Assembly: GCF_002776525.5 (NCBI RefSeq)
Contig: NC_045437.1
Span: 133,148,590 to 133,212,589 of the forward strand
Source: Piliocolobus tephrosceles
Taxonomy: Eukaryota; Chordata; Mammalia; Primates; Cercopithecidae
Reading direction: 5' to 3'
DNA: 64,000 nucleotides
The position numbers were made by a program, and so were the translations under genes. Numbering within the stretch: position 1 is the stretch's first letter; every line of letters starts with the position of its first letter. Of the stretch, positions 12,143 to 24,500 are shown piece by piece. Under the pieces are notes generated by a model, which ran no database searches, was not told the origin of the DNA, and worked only from the letters and a program-made list of their open reading frames with translations.

Positions 12143-12360
12143 GTGTCAAATACAAATAAATCTGGGCTTAGGGAAGGAGAGACCTTATTCCAAAGCATGA
12201 TTGCAGAAGGGGAAAGGGAATATTGCAAAGGGGAGAGGAAGGGGCCTTATGGGAATCGTGACAAGGCTCAGACCCACCGATGGCAATATCTGCAAGTGTC
12301 TCAAAGCCCAGGCAGAAAAGGCCTTTTCTTTTATTGGAAGAATTAACATGGCTAGAAAGA
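12143..12360 (+). repeat. Old interspersed repeat, left arm of inverted pair in ADAM19 3'UTR
   Basis: Shares blocks such as GGAGAGAC, ATTGCAG, TATTGC, ATCTGCAAGTGTCTCA and GGCAGAAAAGG in the same order with the reverse complement of 12735-12945. Old copies of one repeat family, probably LTR-like. I cannot name the family. Confidence 0.6.
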
Positions 12361-12734
12361 GCCACGTTCAGGGAATGACTTTGTGCCCAGCCTTTTTTTT
12401 TTTTCCCCCAGGGGAGGGGCTATTTGCTGGCTCAGGCTGAGGGTGGGCCAAAGTCCAGGGTTGGTGGGGAGGAGGGAAACTTAACTCAAGTTTGGGTTAG
12501 TGAGTTAGCAAGCTGTTTATGCAGATGGAGATGTAGGTAAATCTTTTTAAAAGTGAAATTAACCTCCTGCCAGTTTTACAACCCAATAATTTTTTTTTTT
12601 TTTTTTACAAGCCTTGGAGCCATCTCTAAAACAAACCTCAAGGGATTTAGTGCCCTATCTCCCTGTCTCTGTAGAAGCTTTAGCCTGGGCACCTGGCTCC
12701 ATCTTGTAACTGCCTGCTAGCCGTAGATTCCTTT

Positions 12735-12945
12735 CTGCCTTGCTGGCTTCTCCCTATAAAAGTAAAGCCCTTTTCTGCCCCAGCTCTGAGACACTTGCAG
12801 ATCTTAAGGTCTGAGACTTGCTGATTTTCTGGTTGGAGGGTTTTTTGTACTGCCATAGTCCCTTCCCCGTGAAGCAATAGCCCCTCACTACCTCCTGCAA
12901 TATGCCTTTCCAGTAAAGTCTCTCCCTGCCTACTTCCTAATTTAT
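12735..12945 (-). repeat. Old interspersed repeat, right arm of inverted pair in ADAM19 3'UTR
   Basis: Minus-strand copy of the same repeat as 12143-12360. By eye roughly two thirds of aligned positions match, with small gaps. Confidence 0.6.
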
Positions 12946-13357
12946 TCTTATTTGACAGAAGGTATGGAAGACTTGCAATTTGAAAATTGGGGACCAGTTC
13001 CAAAGTCAGTAATTGTGTTAACCACGTGTATAACAGCTCTGCTGGACACCAAAGAAAGCCATGGGAACACCAACTGGAAAGGTCCCCTTCCCGAGGGAAG
13101 CCTGCGAAGGAGAGGTTCTGTAGAATCCAAGCCCACACTTCCAAAGTCACCCCCCCACACGTCCTCTCACACCGTCCACTGTGCGTTTGTATGTGTCTGG
13201 GATCCAGGGCAATGTGAATTTTCTTTTTATTTGGGAGATTGTTCACGGAAAACAGATCTTCTTCTCTCTTGTCCACCTGTTAATTGTTTACAATATTTGT
13301 ACATCTATGCAAAATACTTGAATGGGCCATGGTGCCTTTTTTCCTTGTTTGTATTTA

Positions 13358-13363
13358 ATTAAA
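13358..13363 (+). terminator. ADAM19: ADAM19 poly(A) signal ATTAAA
   Basis: ATTAAA variant hexamer followed by a GT-rich element, placed where a full-length ADAM19 message would end. Inferred from sequence and distance to NIPAL4, not from transcript data. Confidence 0.65.
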
Positions 13364-13961
13364 ATGAATCGTTTGTCATTTGCAATGTTATCTGGTTTGG
13401 CAACTCTTTATTGCGTGTTTGTTGTAATGTCCTACTGCTCAGATTAGATAAGATTCATGATGTGGACTCCAGAAAGAGTTCCCACAAGGACCATGAGTTC
13501 AGCCTATAAAGCCATCATGGTGGACCCTGAGCCACAGCAAAGCCTATGTTTTCCTGTGACCAGTAGAGGGGGCTGTTTGTCTTTGCACCTGGACGCAGGC
13601 TGCTTATTAAATCCTGAGAGTCTTCCATGTTTCTTCTCATCCTACACTACTGAATATAGAATACAGCTGAGAGCTTCTGCTCACCTCCTCATCTTATTAA
13701 GGCAAGGCATCATACTTTAAAGAGGGGAGACACTTGCCTAAGGTCTCTTGGGCTGGGTAGGTAGGCACAGCCAGGGATAGGGTTGGGTGTGCTTTCTAAT
13801 TCCAGAACCCTGCGTGATACCACATCTCATATTCATTAGTGCTTCCCAGTCCATAAAAGGATCCCACTCTTATTCTCTCATTGATCCCTACCTCAATTTT
13901 GAGGTTCTCTTGGAGAGATGGAGGATTAATAACCATGATGGAAGGTAACAGTTACTGAATA

Positions 13962-14275
13962 CAGTCAGCCCTCCCTATCTGTGGGTTTCAAATCCATGGA
14001 TTCAACCAACAGCAGATTGAAATGTTTGAAAAAAAAAAAAAGTACAACTATAAAAAGTAATACAATTTTAAAATACGGTATAACAACGAGTTACACAGCG
14101 TTTACATTGTATTAGTTATTCCAAAAATCTGGAGATGATTTAAAGTCTATGGGAGGATATATGTAGGTTATATGCAAATACTATACCATTTTATATAAGG
14201 GATTTGGCCGTCCTTAGATTTTGTTACTCATGGGGATCCTGGAACCAATCCCCTGCAGATACCAAGGAGCAGCTG
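13962..14275 (+). mobile_element. MER2-like Tigger-family DNA transposon
   Basis: Begins CAGTCAGCCCTCCCTATCTG and ends ACCAAGGAGCAGCTG, the two ends being imperfect inverted repeats, flanked by TA on both sides. Internal TTTATATAAGGGATTTG and GATGATTTAAAGTCTA fit the Tigger-type non-autonomous element I know as MER2. Lies between the two genes. Confidence 0.8.
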
Positions 14276-14382
14276 TATTTAACATATGTGAGCCACTGCA
14301 TGCGATTTACAAATAAGGAATATCTCATTTAATCTTCACAAAAACACTGGGAGGGGTTTCTTGCTCTCTGATTATACTTTTT

Positions 14383-14641
14383 TGTTGTTGTTTTTTTTTA
14401 AAGATGGAGTCTTTCTCTGTCACCCAGGCTGGGGTGAGTGGCATGATCTCAGCTCACTGCAGCCTCCACCTCCCAGGCTCAAGCAATTCTTGTGCCTCAG
14501 CCTCCCGTGTAGCTGGGATGACAGGTGCCCACCACCATACCTGTCTAATTTTCACATTTTTAGTAGAGATGACCTCATGGGATCCATCCGCCACAGCCTC
14601 CTGAAGTGTTGGGATTACAGGCGTGAGCCACTGCGACAAGC
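14383..14641 (-). mobile_element. Alu SINE
   Basis: Minus-strand Alu flanked by a target duplication CTGATTATACTTTT (14369-14382 and 14642-14655). Confidence 0.95.
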
Positions 14642-15171
14642 CTGATTATACTTTTCTAACTTCTCGTGGTTATGAGGTTGCCTATGGACCCTAAAGAAAT
14701 CTAAACACAAATGCTTTCACTACTAACATACCTGCTCATGAAATTGCTTCCCACTCACACATCCCTCCCTGGTTAAGAGGCCACTCTTTCCCTGCTGTCA
14801 GCCAGTCTCTGGGGTGATGCTCACATGTTGGTCACTAGCATAATGGAGAAAGGCCTGGTTGGACAGACCCTGGTTGAAGTCCTGACACTGTTTTCTACTC
14901 AGTAGATAAGTGGGCCTGGATAAGTTCCAGATTTCTGAGTCTCTTTTCACTATACAAATGGGAGTAATATACCTACCTCAAAAATGTCATGATCATCAAT
15001 GAAGTTCTGTATGTGAAAGCCCCCAACAGCACCTGTCACAGGCTATGTGCTGAGACATTGCTGACTATATCAGTTTACAGTTGCTTTGCTTAACATGCAG
15101 CGTTCTATTGGGATCTCCCTTGCATTGAGAATTTGGGCAAGGAAGGACTGTGATATTGTTCCTTCAATCTT

Positions 15172-15172
<1 letters not shown>

Positions 15173-15216
<44 letters not shown>

Positions 15217-15316
15217 NNNNNNNNNNNNNNNNNNNNNNNNNNNNNNNNNNNNNNNNNNNNNNNNNNNNNNNNNNNNNNNNNNNNNNNNNNNNNNNNNNNN
15301 NNNNNNNNNNNNNNNN

Positions 15317-15356
<40 letters not shown>
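15173..15356. other. Assembly gap inside poly-T
   Basis: 44 T (15173-15216), exactly 100 N (15217-15316) and 40 T (15317-15356). The round N count suggests a placeholder of unknown size; the real sequence may be a minus-strand retroelement with its T-run or simply a long homopolymer. Confidence 0.95.
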
Positions 15357-15358
<2 letters not shown>

Positions 15359-15486
15359 TGCCTGTGATGTACTAGGGACTGAGGATAAGCAGTAAATCAA
15401 TGCCAACTCTCATGAAGCTTGTATCCAGATGGGGAAAGAGCACAGATCACAAGAAAATACATGAATAAAGTAGTGGCAGATTATGC

Positions 15487-15714
15487 ACCAGGCACAGTGG
15501 CTCAGGCCTAAAATCTCATCATTTTGGGAGGCCAAGGTGGGAAGATCACTTTAGGAAAGGAGTTTTGAGACCAGCCTGGGTAACACAGCAAGGCCTCGTC
15601 TTTACCAAATCTGAGCCTGGGAGTTTGAAGCTGCAGTGAGCTAGGATCACACCACTGCACTCCAGCCTGGGGGACACAGCCAGACCCTGTCTCAAAACAC
15701 AAGAAAACAAAACA
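15487..15714 (+). mobile_element. Old Alu (AluJ-like), internally shortened
   Basis: GGCACAGTGGCTCAGGCCTA start and CCAGACCCTGTCTCAAAACA end in plus orientation. About 70 bases are missing between TCTTTACCAAA and GAGCCTGGGAG. Confidence 0.85.
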
Positions 15715-16149
15715 AATTATACAATTGGGAGCAAGGTTAGTCTTGGAGAGATGCATGACGCCTGGTGGTTGAACCAGATATCGGCTTTGCTCTTCCTGGC
15801 TGTGTGACCTGGGGCAATTATTTAACCTCTTTGAGTTCCTTTCCTCATCTATAAATGGGAATAAAAACATATCCAGCTTGAGGATTTGTGAGGAGTTAAA
15901 GAGAGAATTCACAGGAAGCACCTACTATGCCTGGTAAGGGCTCAGGTGTTAACTAGGGATGAGTTGTCTTCAACTGACTCCATTTCAAAAACTATCTTTC
16001 CCACTCTACCAAGGGTGTTAACTATCAAAGACACGGTAGGGGCTTTATTGGCAGTCACATTCATTCAGAGATTGGAGACTGTCCTTCCAGCACTGGAAAA
16101 ACCAGTTTAATCACTCTATGCTCAAGGAGGGTCAAGACACAAGTATCAA

Positions 16150-17916
16150 ATAAATATAATCTGAAATCTTTATTCTTGATCCTGCAGACCACACTCTAAG
16201 GGCCCTCAGTTTACTGTCATTCTCAAGATCCAAGTTGTTGCATTGCTTTTAATTACAGACAGAAATCCACATTCATCAAAAACTGGGGATTTGAGGCTGA
16301 AGAGTCAGGAGCCAGTCTGCTGGTCAGCCAAACCTTGGAGCTCCAAGGCCAGCAGGAATTTACCTGGGCTTGGCCCACTTAGGGCACAGGATAGAAACAC
16401 AGAGTGCAGGTAGAGTCACACCGGGGAGGCCCTGCATCAACCTTGGGGCTGAGGATCAAAGTCTTCCCTCTTTCCAGATATACCAGCCCACTAATTTCCC
16501 TTTCTAATGATTCTTCTCCAACCCCCGCACTCTTGGGGCTAGAAAAGAGATGGGAAGGGAAGGAATAGTAATTGTCTCTCTCTCCAGCTGCTCTGGATTT
16601 TTGTATGCCTCTGGCCAAATGTGAAGGGACCAAAGGTACTCCCCATAGCAGGTGGTGTTGGAACAGTTGGGGCATGCTACTTCCCAGTGTGACAGCTCAT
16701 CAGTGGAGTGGGGGACTTGGTGGCAATCTGGTCAGCAGCTAGAATGCCTCCCATGCCAAGTCTGTACCTCTACTTGGCCATTGAGATTCACAGCTGATCC
16801 CACTGTCCAAGCCTTTAAGGCTGCAGCCCAGAAATTACCCCTGAGTTCTTTTCTCCTAAGTTCCTGGATGAGCACCAGAGTCAACAAAAAAGTGAGCCCC
16901 TAGTATCCAGACAGCCTGGGACTGTCTTCTGCCACATCCCAACTTTGCTCCTCATCCTCTTCCCACCTCCCCAGATCATAAGTTGGTTGACTCCTTGAGG
17001 AATGGAAAAGTGCATTCTGCCAAATTCTAGCTTGGCAGCCAGGCCACTTTGAAGCAGTGAATTTGCTGTTCTTTTTTCAGAGTAAGACAAAATGAAAACA
17101 CTGGGTTTGGCCACCAGAGTTTGGCTGTGGTTCTATTATTGTTTTGTTTCCAGTTCTGCGATTACTGCCTTTATGTCTCAGTGACTGACTCCTTAGGATG
17201 TAAGTAGAGGGGGAAGGGGTGATGGTGGGATGGACTGGGTGGATACCGAGGTGCTGACTGCCAGGCTGGAGTGCTCGGGGAATGAGCTGGTTGACATTTT
17301 TCCCTGAGGCATCAAGTGGCTTTCATAGTAAGAAGGTCAGCTGAGGTCTTGCTTCTGCCTCCAAAGAGGAAGTGACAGGAGCAACAGGATATTTTACATT
17401 GGTCGTGTCCCTGTCAGCTCTGGATAGGGAGGCATGGCCAATTGCCCTTTGGGCCTCTGGGAGCCAGCTCTATGTCATCCTTGGGCTAAACAACAACAAC
17501 AACAATAACAACGGAGATTCCGTCTCAGGAGGAGAATTGGTGTAAAGGAACTCCCAATGACCAATATCTCAGGGAAGTCCTTGGACTGTGCTACATTCAA
17601 TGGGTCAGATTCCACCTTCTTCCCAATGGCATAGAGATGGCACCGAAAGAATGAAGGAGAAGGGAGGTCCAGGGGACCTGCAGGCACTGATGTAAACTTG
17701 GGTATTTGGTCACTGAGTCTGTTTCCAGGAAGTTCTGCCACCACTGCTATTTGGGTAGAGATGTTTCTCCTGGAAACAGTGATGAGGTATAAATGAACTT
17801 CTCAAGAAAAGAGAGCCCATTGGTAACAGTTGCACTGGAAAATAACCAGGTGGTTTTGAAATTGGGAGGTCAGGCTGTACCACTGGGCTCATCCTCTCAC
17901 TCACATATTCCAAGCT
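16150..17916 (-). other. NIPAL4: NIPAL4 3' untranslated region
   Basis: About 1.77 kb from the stop to a cleavage site inferred just below AATAAA (minus strand, 16174-16169). No Alu inside; a short CAA/CAACAA microsatellite sits at 17489-17513. Confidence 0.7.
16169..16174 (-). terminator. NIPAL4: NIPAL4 poly(A) signal AATAAA
   Basis: TTTATT on the plus strand, followed on the minus strand by a TG-rich run (about 16135-16150). Cleavage near 16150 is inferred. Confidence 0.65.
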
Positions 17917-18545
17917 TCAAGAATGGATTATAAATACTTTGGGTTTCTCTTCTGGCGATGAGGTGCTGGCAAGTTCTATATTGTCCACAAGGACGTTCTT
18001 GTCTTCCAGTCTAATGACAGTGGGTTCTGGAGCGGGAGAAGGGGGTGGGTTTTTGTGCATGTGGGGCAAGCTGGCGCAGCTGATGTCCAGGTCTTTGAAA
18101 GCATGCAGCATGAACACACCCAGGATGATGGTGACAAAGCCCGAGAGGGTGCCCACAATGTCCACAGCAGACATGCTGTACCACTCCTTGAAGAGGATGA
18201 TGGACGAGGTAACGACCACCGTGGTGAAGAACACGTAGTAGATGGGGAACACTAGGGAGGTGTTGAAAATGTCCAGTGCCTTGTTGAGGAAGTTGACCTG
18301 AGTGCTGAGGGACAGTGCCAGGATGAGGGACAAGATGTAGGGGAGCGGGTGCCTGACAACTGGCAGCCCCTGAAAGAAGTTCTTGATGGTGATGCCCAGT
18401 CCCTTGACAGCAGCCACGGAGAAGGCCCCGATCACAGAGCAGATGATGATGTAGATGAGGATATTCCTTTGCCCGTAACGTGGGGCGATGACAAAGATGA
18501 GGATGAGGCATGACACCAGCAGAAGCACAGCAAACACGATGAACC
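17917..18545 (-). CDS. NIPAL4: NIPAL4 exon 6 coding part: last five helices and tail
   Basis: Acceptor CTCCTGAAG ending at 18546. Encodes five hydrophobic segments separated by short loops (including RYGQRNILIYIIICSVIGAF, STQVNFLNKALDIFNTSLVF and DIVGTLSGFVTIILGVFMLH), then a proline-rich hydrophilic tail and stop TGA at 17919-17917. Confidence 0.97.
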
Positions 18546-21500
18546 CTTCAGGAGGAGAGGGAGAAGGATCACCCAGCTGTGGAGGGTGCAGGCTGTGTCT
18601 AGGGCCCAGACTCATGGCAGTGGGAGGTAGCATTAAGATCATGGGCTCTAGAGTCAGACAAACATGGGTTCCAGTCCCAGCTTCATGACTTTCTAATAAC
18701 TTGGTTAGGTTGTTAAACCCCCAAGAACTCAGTTTCCCCATTTGTAAAAGAGGACCAACAATAGGATCATCCTCATAAAGCTGTTTTGTGGGATTCAGTG
18801 AGATAACGTATATAAAACATTCATAACAGTGCCTGGCACATAATAAACACTTATTAACGGTACCCATACATACCAGGCCTGGAAGCCTTTAAGCTAGCCT
18901 CCCTCGCTAACAAGTACCAGCCCATTAACATTTCTTCTTTAGCTTGCCTTGTCCTCTAGGTGGCAGCACCTGAGATGGTCAGAACCCAATCTGAATTTTG
19001 TTTGTTTGTTTGAGACTGAGTCTCCCTCTGTCGCCCAGGCTGGTGTACAGTGGCACCATCTCGGTTCACTGCAAGCTCCGCCTCCCGGGTTCGTGCCATT
19101 CTCCTGCCTCAGCCTCTAAGTAGCTGGGACTATAGGCACCTGCCACCATGCCTGGCTAATTTTTTGTATTTTTAGTAGAGACGCGGTTTCACTGTGTTAG
19201 CCAGGATGGTCTCAATCTCCGGACCTCGTGATCCGCCCACCTCGGCCTCCCAAAGTGCTGGGATTACAGGCGTGAGCCACCGCGCCCGGCCCAATCTGAC
19301 CTTTTATGGGGCAGTGGGGGGCATTCAACCTCCAGTATTTTCCTGCTCTTTGGGGGCTTGCAGTCTACCTGTGTCTTTCATCTTGGAAGCCATCTCCATG
19401 ATGGTGGTGACCTTCTCTTCCTCAGGGGCATGTATCACCATCACTGTGCTGCCGGCCACACAGATCACGCAGCCCAGCTTCCCCAGCAGGTTCAGACTCT
19501 CTCCCAGGAAATATGAGGAGAGGATGGCACTGCACATGGAAATGGGAGAAGGGGATTAGAGCCGATACACGTGTCCCAGAGTCCCAAAGAAAAATTGGGC
19601 CTGAGCAAGCACTCCCAGAGAACAACAGATCAGAACTCACTACTCTCTCACGTGGAAGTTTTTCTTCCAAAAAAACTTATGTTACCATGGGCAAGTCATG
19701 TGACCACCCTAAGCCTCATTGTCCCCGTCTGCAAAATGGGGATGCTAATAATATCCATGGGTGGGCATTGTTCTCAGGAACTAAATGAGATAATGCACAG
19801 AAAATGCACAGTATAGAGCTGGTACCAAAGAATAAACACAGCTGTCACATATGGAGGGCTCAGTATGTGCTGAACATTCTGAATGTATCTCATGTATTAA
19901 CTCATTTAATCCTCACAACATCCCTAGCTGAGGCCAAGAGAGGTTAAGCAACTTGGCCAGGGTCACCAGGTTCTAAGAGGCCAGGCCGGAATTCTAACCC
20001 AGGCAGTCTAATTCCAGAGTCAGGGGGCTTAACTGCTATGCCACGTTGCCACTCAAGTAAACACTCATTAAATGTCTGGTAATTTTAAAAATAATTGATA
20101 TGAAATGTCTGTGCTTCCCACCACCCTCAGTTCTGCTGAGGGGGGGGCAAAAAAATGGTTTATATAGAAACTCATTTCTGGGAGTGTTAGAATATGTGCT
20201 AGAGGAATAGAAATGCAGGTGAATTTCTACCATTTTAGAGACTGAAGGTATTCCCAAACAGAAGAGTTGGAAGAACACTTCAAAATGCTCTTGTCACACT
20301 GCCTGCCCAATGGACACATCCTGTCTTAGCACTGCCAACAGATGGCTCTCAGCTTTGGCTTATAGACACCTCTGGTGGCAGAGAGCCCACCCCTTCACAA
20401 GCCAAATGAGGCTGTTGTAGATTTGCTCTAATCATTTACCAAAACTATGCCTCCTGGTAATTTCTATTTTTTGCTCCAGCTCTGCTCCTCGGGTCATCCA
20501 TAACAAATCTATCATTTCTTTCATTTATATAAGCCAATAGAAACAACCTCAGTGACAATCACAGGTACCGTATCTTAGGCATTTATTACCTACTATGTAT
20601 GGTGCTAGGAACTTCCTGTCTACCTCACTAGCATCTCACAATTCTTTGCGAAGTGAAATATACTATCTCCAGTTGTTAGATGAGAAGACTGAATCTCAAA
20701 GAAGTTAAAATGACTTGGCAAGTTCAAATGACTAGCAAGTAGTGGAACCAGAAATTCAGCTCGAGTCCTTTATAATTATAAAGCTCATGGGTTTTCTTCT
20801 ATGCCTCATTGAAGAAGATCCTTGTGACTTCCCTGAGTCTTCAATTTCTGGGCAAATTATCTCCAGTTCCTTGTCGCGTCGTGGTGACATGATTTCCATT
20901 CCCCTCACATCCTCGAGCCAAGCCAGCAGAGGCGAGAAAGGAAGGGAAAAAAATCATGGGCAAGCCTCATATGATCTCAGGGGCATGCTTCTGTCTCTTC
21001 ACAAAGGTGGCATTAGTTTAGGGTAAAAACCTATTGGCTGTCTCGGGACACAATTAGCCTCAAAAATCCTGCTTCAAGTTGTCAGGAGAGAGGAGATTGA
21101 TATCTAAGCTCTCTTGTCTGTCTTCCGTCTTTCCTCTGAAACTACCAAATACATTTTGGCCACAATGTCCCATTCAAGAGATTATTCATGCAGGCAGGGG
21201 TCACACACAAGGATTTCATGGCTCTCCCAGCTTCCCCGGGGTAGGAATTTGCAAACTAATCAGATATGCAATTATGGTATCACAGCTACATCAGCTGTGT
21301 TAGGCCAGTTATACAGCGTGAGTTAGGCCAGTTGTACAGCATGAGTTCTATTTGGTTTTTGAGTGTGCAAATGTTGCAAAATTTTCATCAAGATGGTAAA
21401 ACAAATGATGGGTACTGGGTGTGGTGTGCTAGGATTTACCAGCGTTCCGAGGTTAGGCCAAGGTTAGTCTCCAGATGGGGCTCCCGGACCCCCACAGAGG

Positions 21501-24500
21501 AGCTGGCTCTGTGTTTGTAGCTCAGGGAGCAGTGGGAAGCACAGACGTTTAGTGTCAATTATTTTTAAAACTATCAAACATTTGTTGAGTGTTTACTTGA
21601 GAGGCAATGTGGCATAGCAATGAAGCCCACTGACTTTCGAATTAAGACTGCCTGGGTTAGAATCCTGCCTGAGCTCTTAGAACCTGGTGACTTTGGCCAA
21701 GTTGCTTAACCTCTGTTGGGCTCAATTAGGGATGCTGTGAGGATTAAATGAGTTAATACGCAGGATACATTCAGACTATTCAGCACATACTAAGCTCTCA
21801 CTATGTGACAGCCGTGGTTATTGTTTGGTACCAGCTCTGCACTATGCATTTTCTGTGCATTATCTCATTCAATCCTCAGAATGATGCCTCCAGTAGGTAT
21901 TATTGGCATCCTCATTTTGCAGATGGGAAAAATGAGGCTTTGAGTGACTAAGTGGCTTACATGACTTGCCTATGGTAACAAAACTACTAAGTGGCAGAGC
22001 GAGGATTAGAACTAAGGCAGCGTTAATCCAGAGCACATGCTCTTAACTTGTATGTTGCATCTAATCGCCGCACCAAAATACTGGCATGCACCGTTCAGCC
22101 TGTCGACGGTGGAAGCCCTTCCAACTGGTTTGGGCTTGGCCTGCCTCTCTATTACCCAGTCAGTCAAGGGGATGCTGGGGCAAGTGGCAGCAAACATTCC
22201 CAGGGTCTATAGCTCTGAACAGCACACTGCCTCTTTCTGGAGGCTGAGACCAACCCAGGTCCCTGATTGCCAACTGGCAGTCGATCCCACTTGGCAATTC
22301 CAGGCCTCAACAAACTGACAATGGAACAGAATAAGAAAGGGCTACAGAGGGGACAATAACCTTATGAGGACACTCAGTGCTCCCAGAGGTGTGACGACTG
22401 TTGCAGGTGCAAATGCATAGGCTCCAAAGTTGGCAACTTCTCCAGCAGCCACTAGGAAATGAAGACAAAAAAGAGGCTAGCATGGCGCAGAAGCACCATC
22501 TCCGTTCCAGACGAATCATTCCGTGTACAACCAGCTGGAGAATCCCAGACCAGCATTCCTTAAAATCCTGATCGTACGCTCTCTCCCTGGAGAGTCTGAT
22601 CAAACGTCGGTCCCAATCTATCCAGATCGGATCCTTCCATTTTAAAGATGGTGAAGCTAAGGCCCTGAGCCCAAGGTCACATGACATGCTTATGGGGTAG
22701 AAGCCCTCTTGTTCTTTAGGCCTCGTGGCTTCTAGTCCTGGCACAAATTTGTCTCAGAGACTGCCAGTAGTTTGCACTAGATCTTTAATTTAAATTCTAG
22801 GAAGTGTTAATTATCAAAGGAAGAAACAGTTACAATGATTGATTCTCCAGGTACCAACTGGTCCGTGGACCCCTCTTTTCCAGGGGAATTGTGAAGAGTC
22901 TAGAACTACAGGCAGGTGATTAGAAAAATCTGACATTCCCGGCTGGGCGTGGTGGCTCACGCCTGTAATCCCAGCACTTTTGGAGGCCGAGGTGGGCGGA
23001 TGACCTGAGGTTGGGAGTTCGAGACCAGCCTGACCAACATGGAGAAACCCCCATCTCTACTAAAAAAAAAAAAAAAAAAAATTAGCTGGGCATGGTGGCG
23101 CATGCCTGTAATCCCAGCTACTTGAGAGGCTGAGGTAGGAGAATCACTTGAACCCGGAGGTGGAGGTTGTGGTGAGCTGAGATCGTGTCATTGCACTCCA
23201 GCCTGGGCAACAAAAGTGAAACTCCATCTCAAAAAGAAAAAAAAAGAAAAAAAGAAAAATCTGACATTCCCAAGGGGGCAAGTCTTTTCTCTCCATCCGA
23301 GTTTTCCAATTTGTAAACTCCTGAGTTAATATACAGGATAACACTTAGAAAGTTTAGCACGTAGTAAGCCCTCAATATGTGATAGCTGTGGTTATCAGAA
23401 AAGTGTCTTTTCCATCTCTCTGCTGATAGAGAACGACCTGGGTCTCCCCTTTAAAAGGAGATCATCACCGGGATAGCTCTGGCTGAGATGGGGATCAAAA
23501 CTTGATGTAGGGGGATTACAAATAGAAACCTGGTTAATTTTCCACCTAAAAGAGTCAGGGTTTGATAGCAGGAGAGGATGGGTGGAAAGTGGGGGAAATG
23601 TGTGAGTATGCAAATTTAGGCAAACTTTAAGTAACGGACCAGCTATGTTCTAAGTGAGCCAATACATTAACTGCCTGTGGACTGGGGGAAGTTGGCCTAG
23701 GAGTTCCAGCTTCTACCATGTAAAAGTCAAGAGTCCACTACCAACAGAGCTATAGAGCTACGTTTAAAGGGAAGTTGAGAAAATACACCTTCATTGTTGC
23801 CAGCTGTGTGCAAACCTCTCTGGGAGTAGACGCTTCATGGATGAAGACTGGCTTTGAGGGTAAGATATTCTCCCTGCAAAGGTTGTCAAGGTTTTCCCCT
23901 GGGAATCTGGGCCTCAGATGGACACTTGCCATACTAGAGACAAAAATGCCCCACCCACCCCTCCCTTTGTCTCTGGCCCTGCTATCAATAGGCCACTGTT
24001 ATTAGTAGCAAACAACCCACTTACTGGTGAGAAATCCAGCCCACCACATTGTATCTTTCAGGTAGCCGAAGCCTCCGTCCACTGTGGAGGGAATAGACAC
24101 AAAGTTAGCATGGAACTTGGCCACACTTTCTCAGGCACCTTTCCTAATTCTCTGCTCACTTCCCGGCCTCTAAGGGCTGCTCCTTGAGGGTTGGTTCTGG
24201 GCCTTCTCCTGGGTGGGTTCATTTGTTCCTAAAGTTTTAAATACCATCTATATCTGGTGCCTCTGTATCTGTAGCCTGGGCCTTCCTTCTGAGTTCAGGT
24301 ATATATCCAACTGCTTACTTCACATCTCCTCTTGGATTTCTCACAGGAATCTCAATCTCTGTCCTAAGTGGAGCTCTTGGTTTTAAATGTTCCCCACCCA
24401 CCTGCAAAATGAAACACAGTAAGTGGCACTCTCATTTATCCGGTTGCTTAAGCCAGAAACCAGGGAACTGCTCTTTGACTCCTCTCTCTCCTTCTGCAAC

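Larger units (their letters stand above)
9754..13385 (+). other. ADAM19: ADAM19 3' untranslated region
   Basis: About 3.6 kb from the stop codon to a cleavage site inferred 15-25 bases after ATTAAA at 13358-13363, with a GT-rich stretch (about 13410-13430) following. The length agrees with the long 3'UTR I recall for human ADAM19. It lacks Alus but contains two copies of an old repeat in opposite orientation (about 12143-12360 and 12735-12945). An AATAAA at 12155-12160 could give a shorter message. Confidence 0.75.
18546..19368 (-). other. NIPAL4: NIPAL4 intron 5
   Basis: Contains a plus-strand MIR (about 18617-18856) and a minus-strand AluY (18997-19290) with target duplication. No exon is seen between. 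Confidence 0.85.
19530..22360 (-). other. NIPAL4: NIPAL4 intron 4 with inverted duplication
   Basis: 2.8 kb intron. Two arms of an inverted duplication (19679-20130 and 21521-21979) built from MIR-derived and other sequence enclose 1.39 kb that holds another MIR-like segment (about 20575-20760) and otherwise unique DNA. Confidence 0.85.

Noticed and set aside
15086..15406. ORFs running through the N block
   Set aside because: Poly-Phe/poly-Lys and X translation of a homopolymer plus gap.
17489..17513. CAA repeat as a coding polyglutamine or similar
   Set aside because: Lies in the NIPAL4 3'UTR, not in a coding frame.
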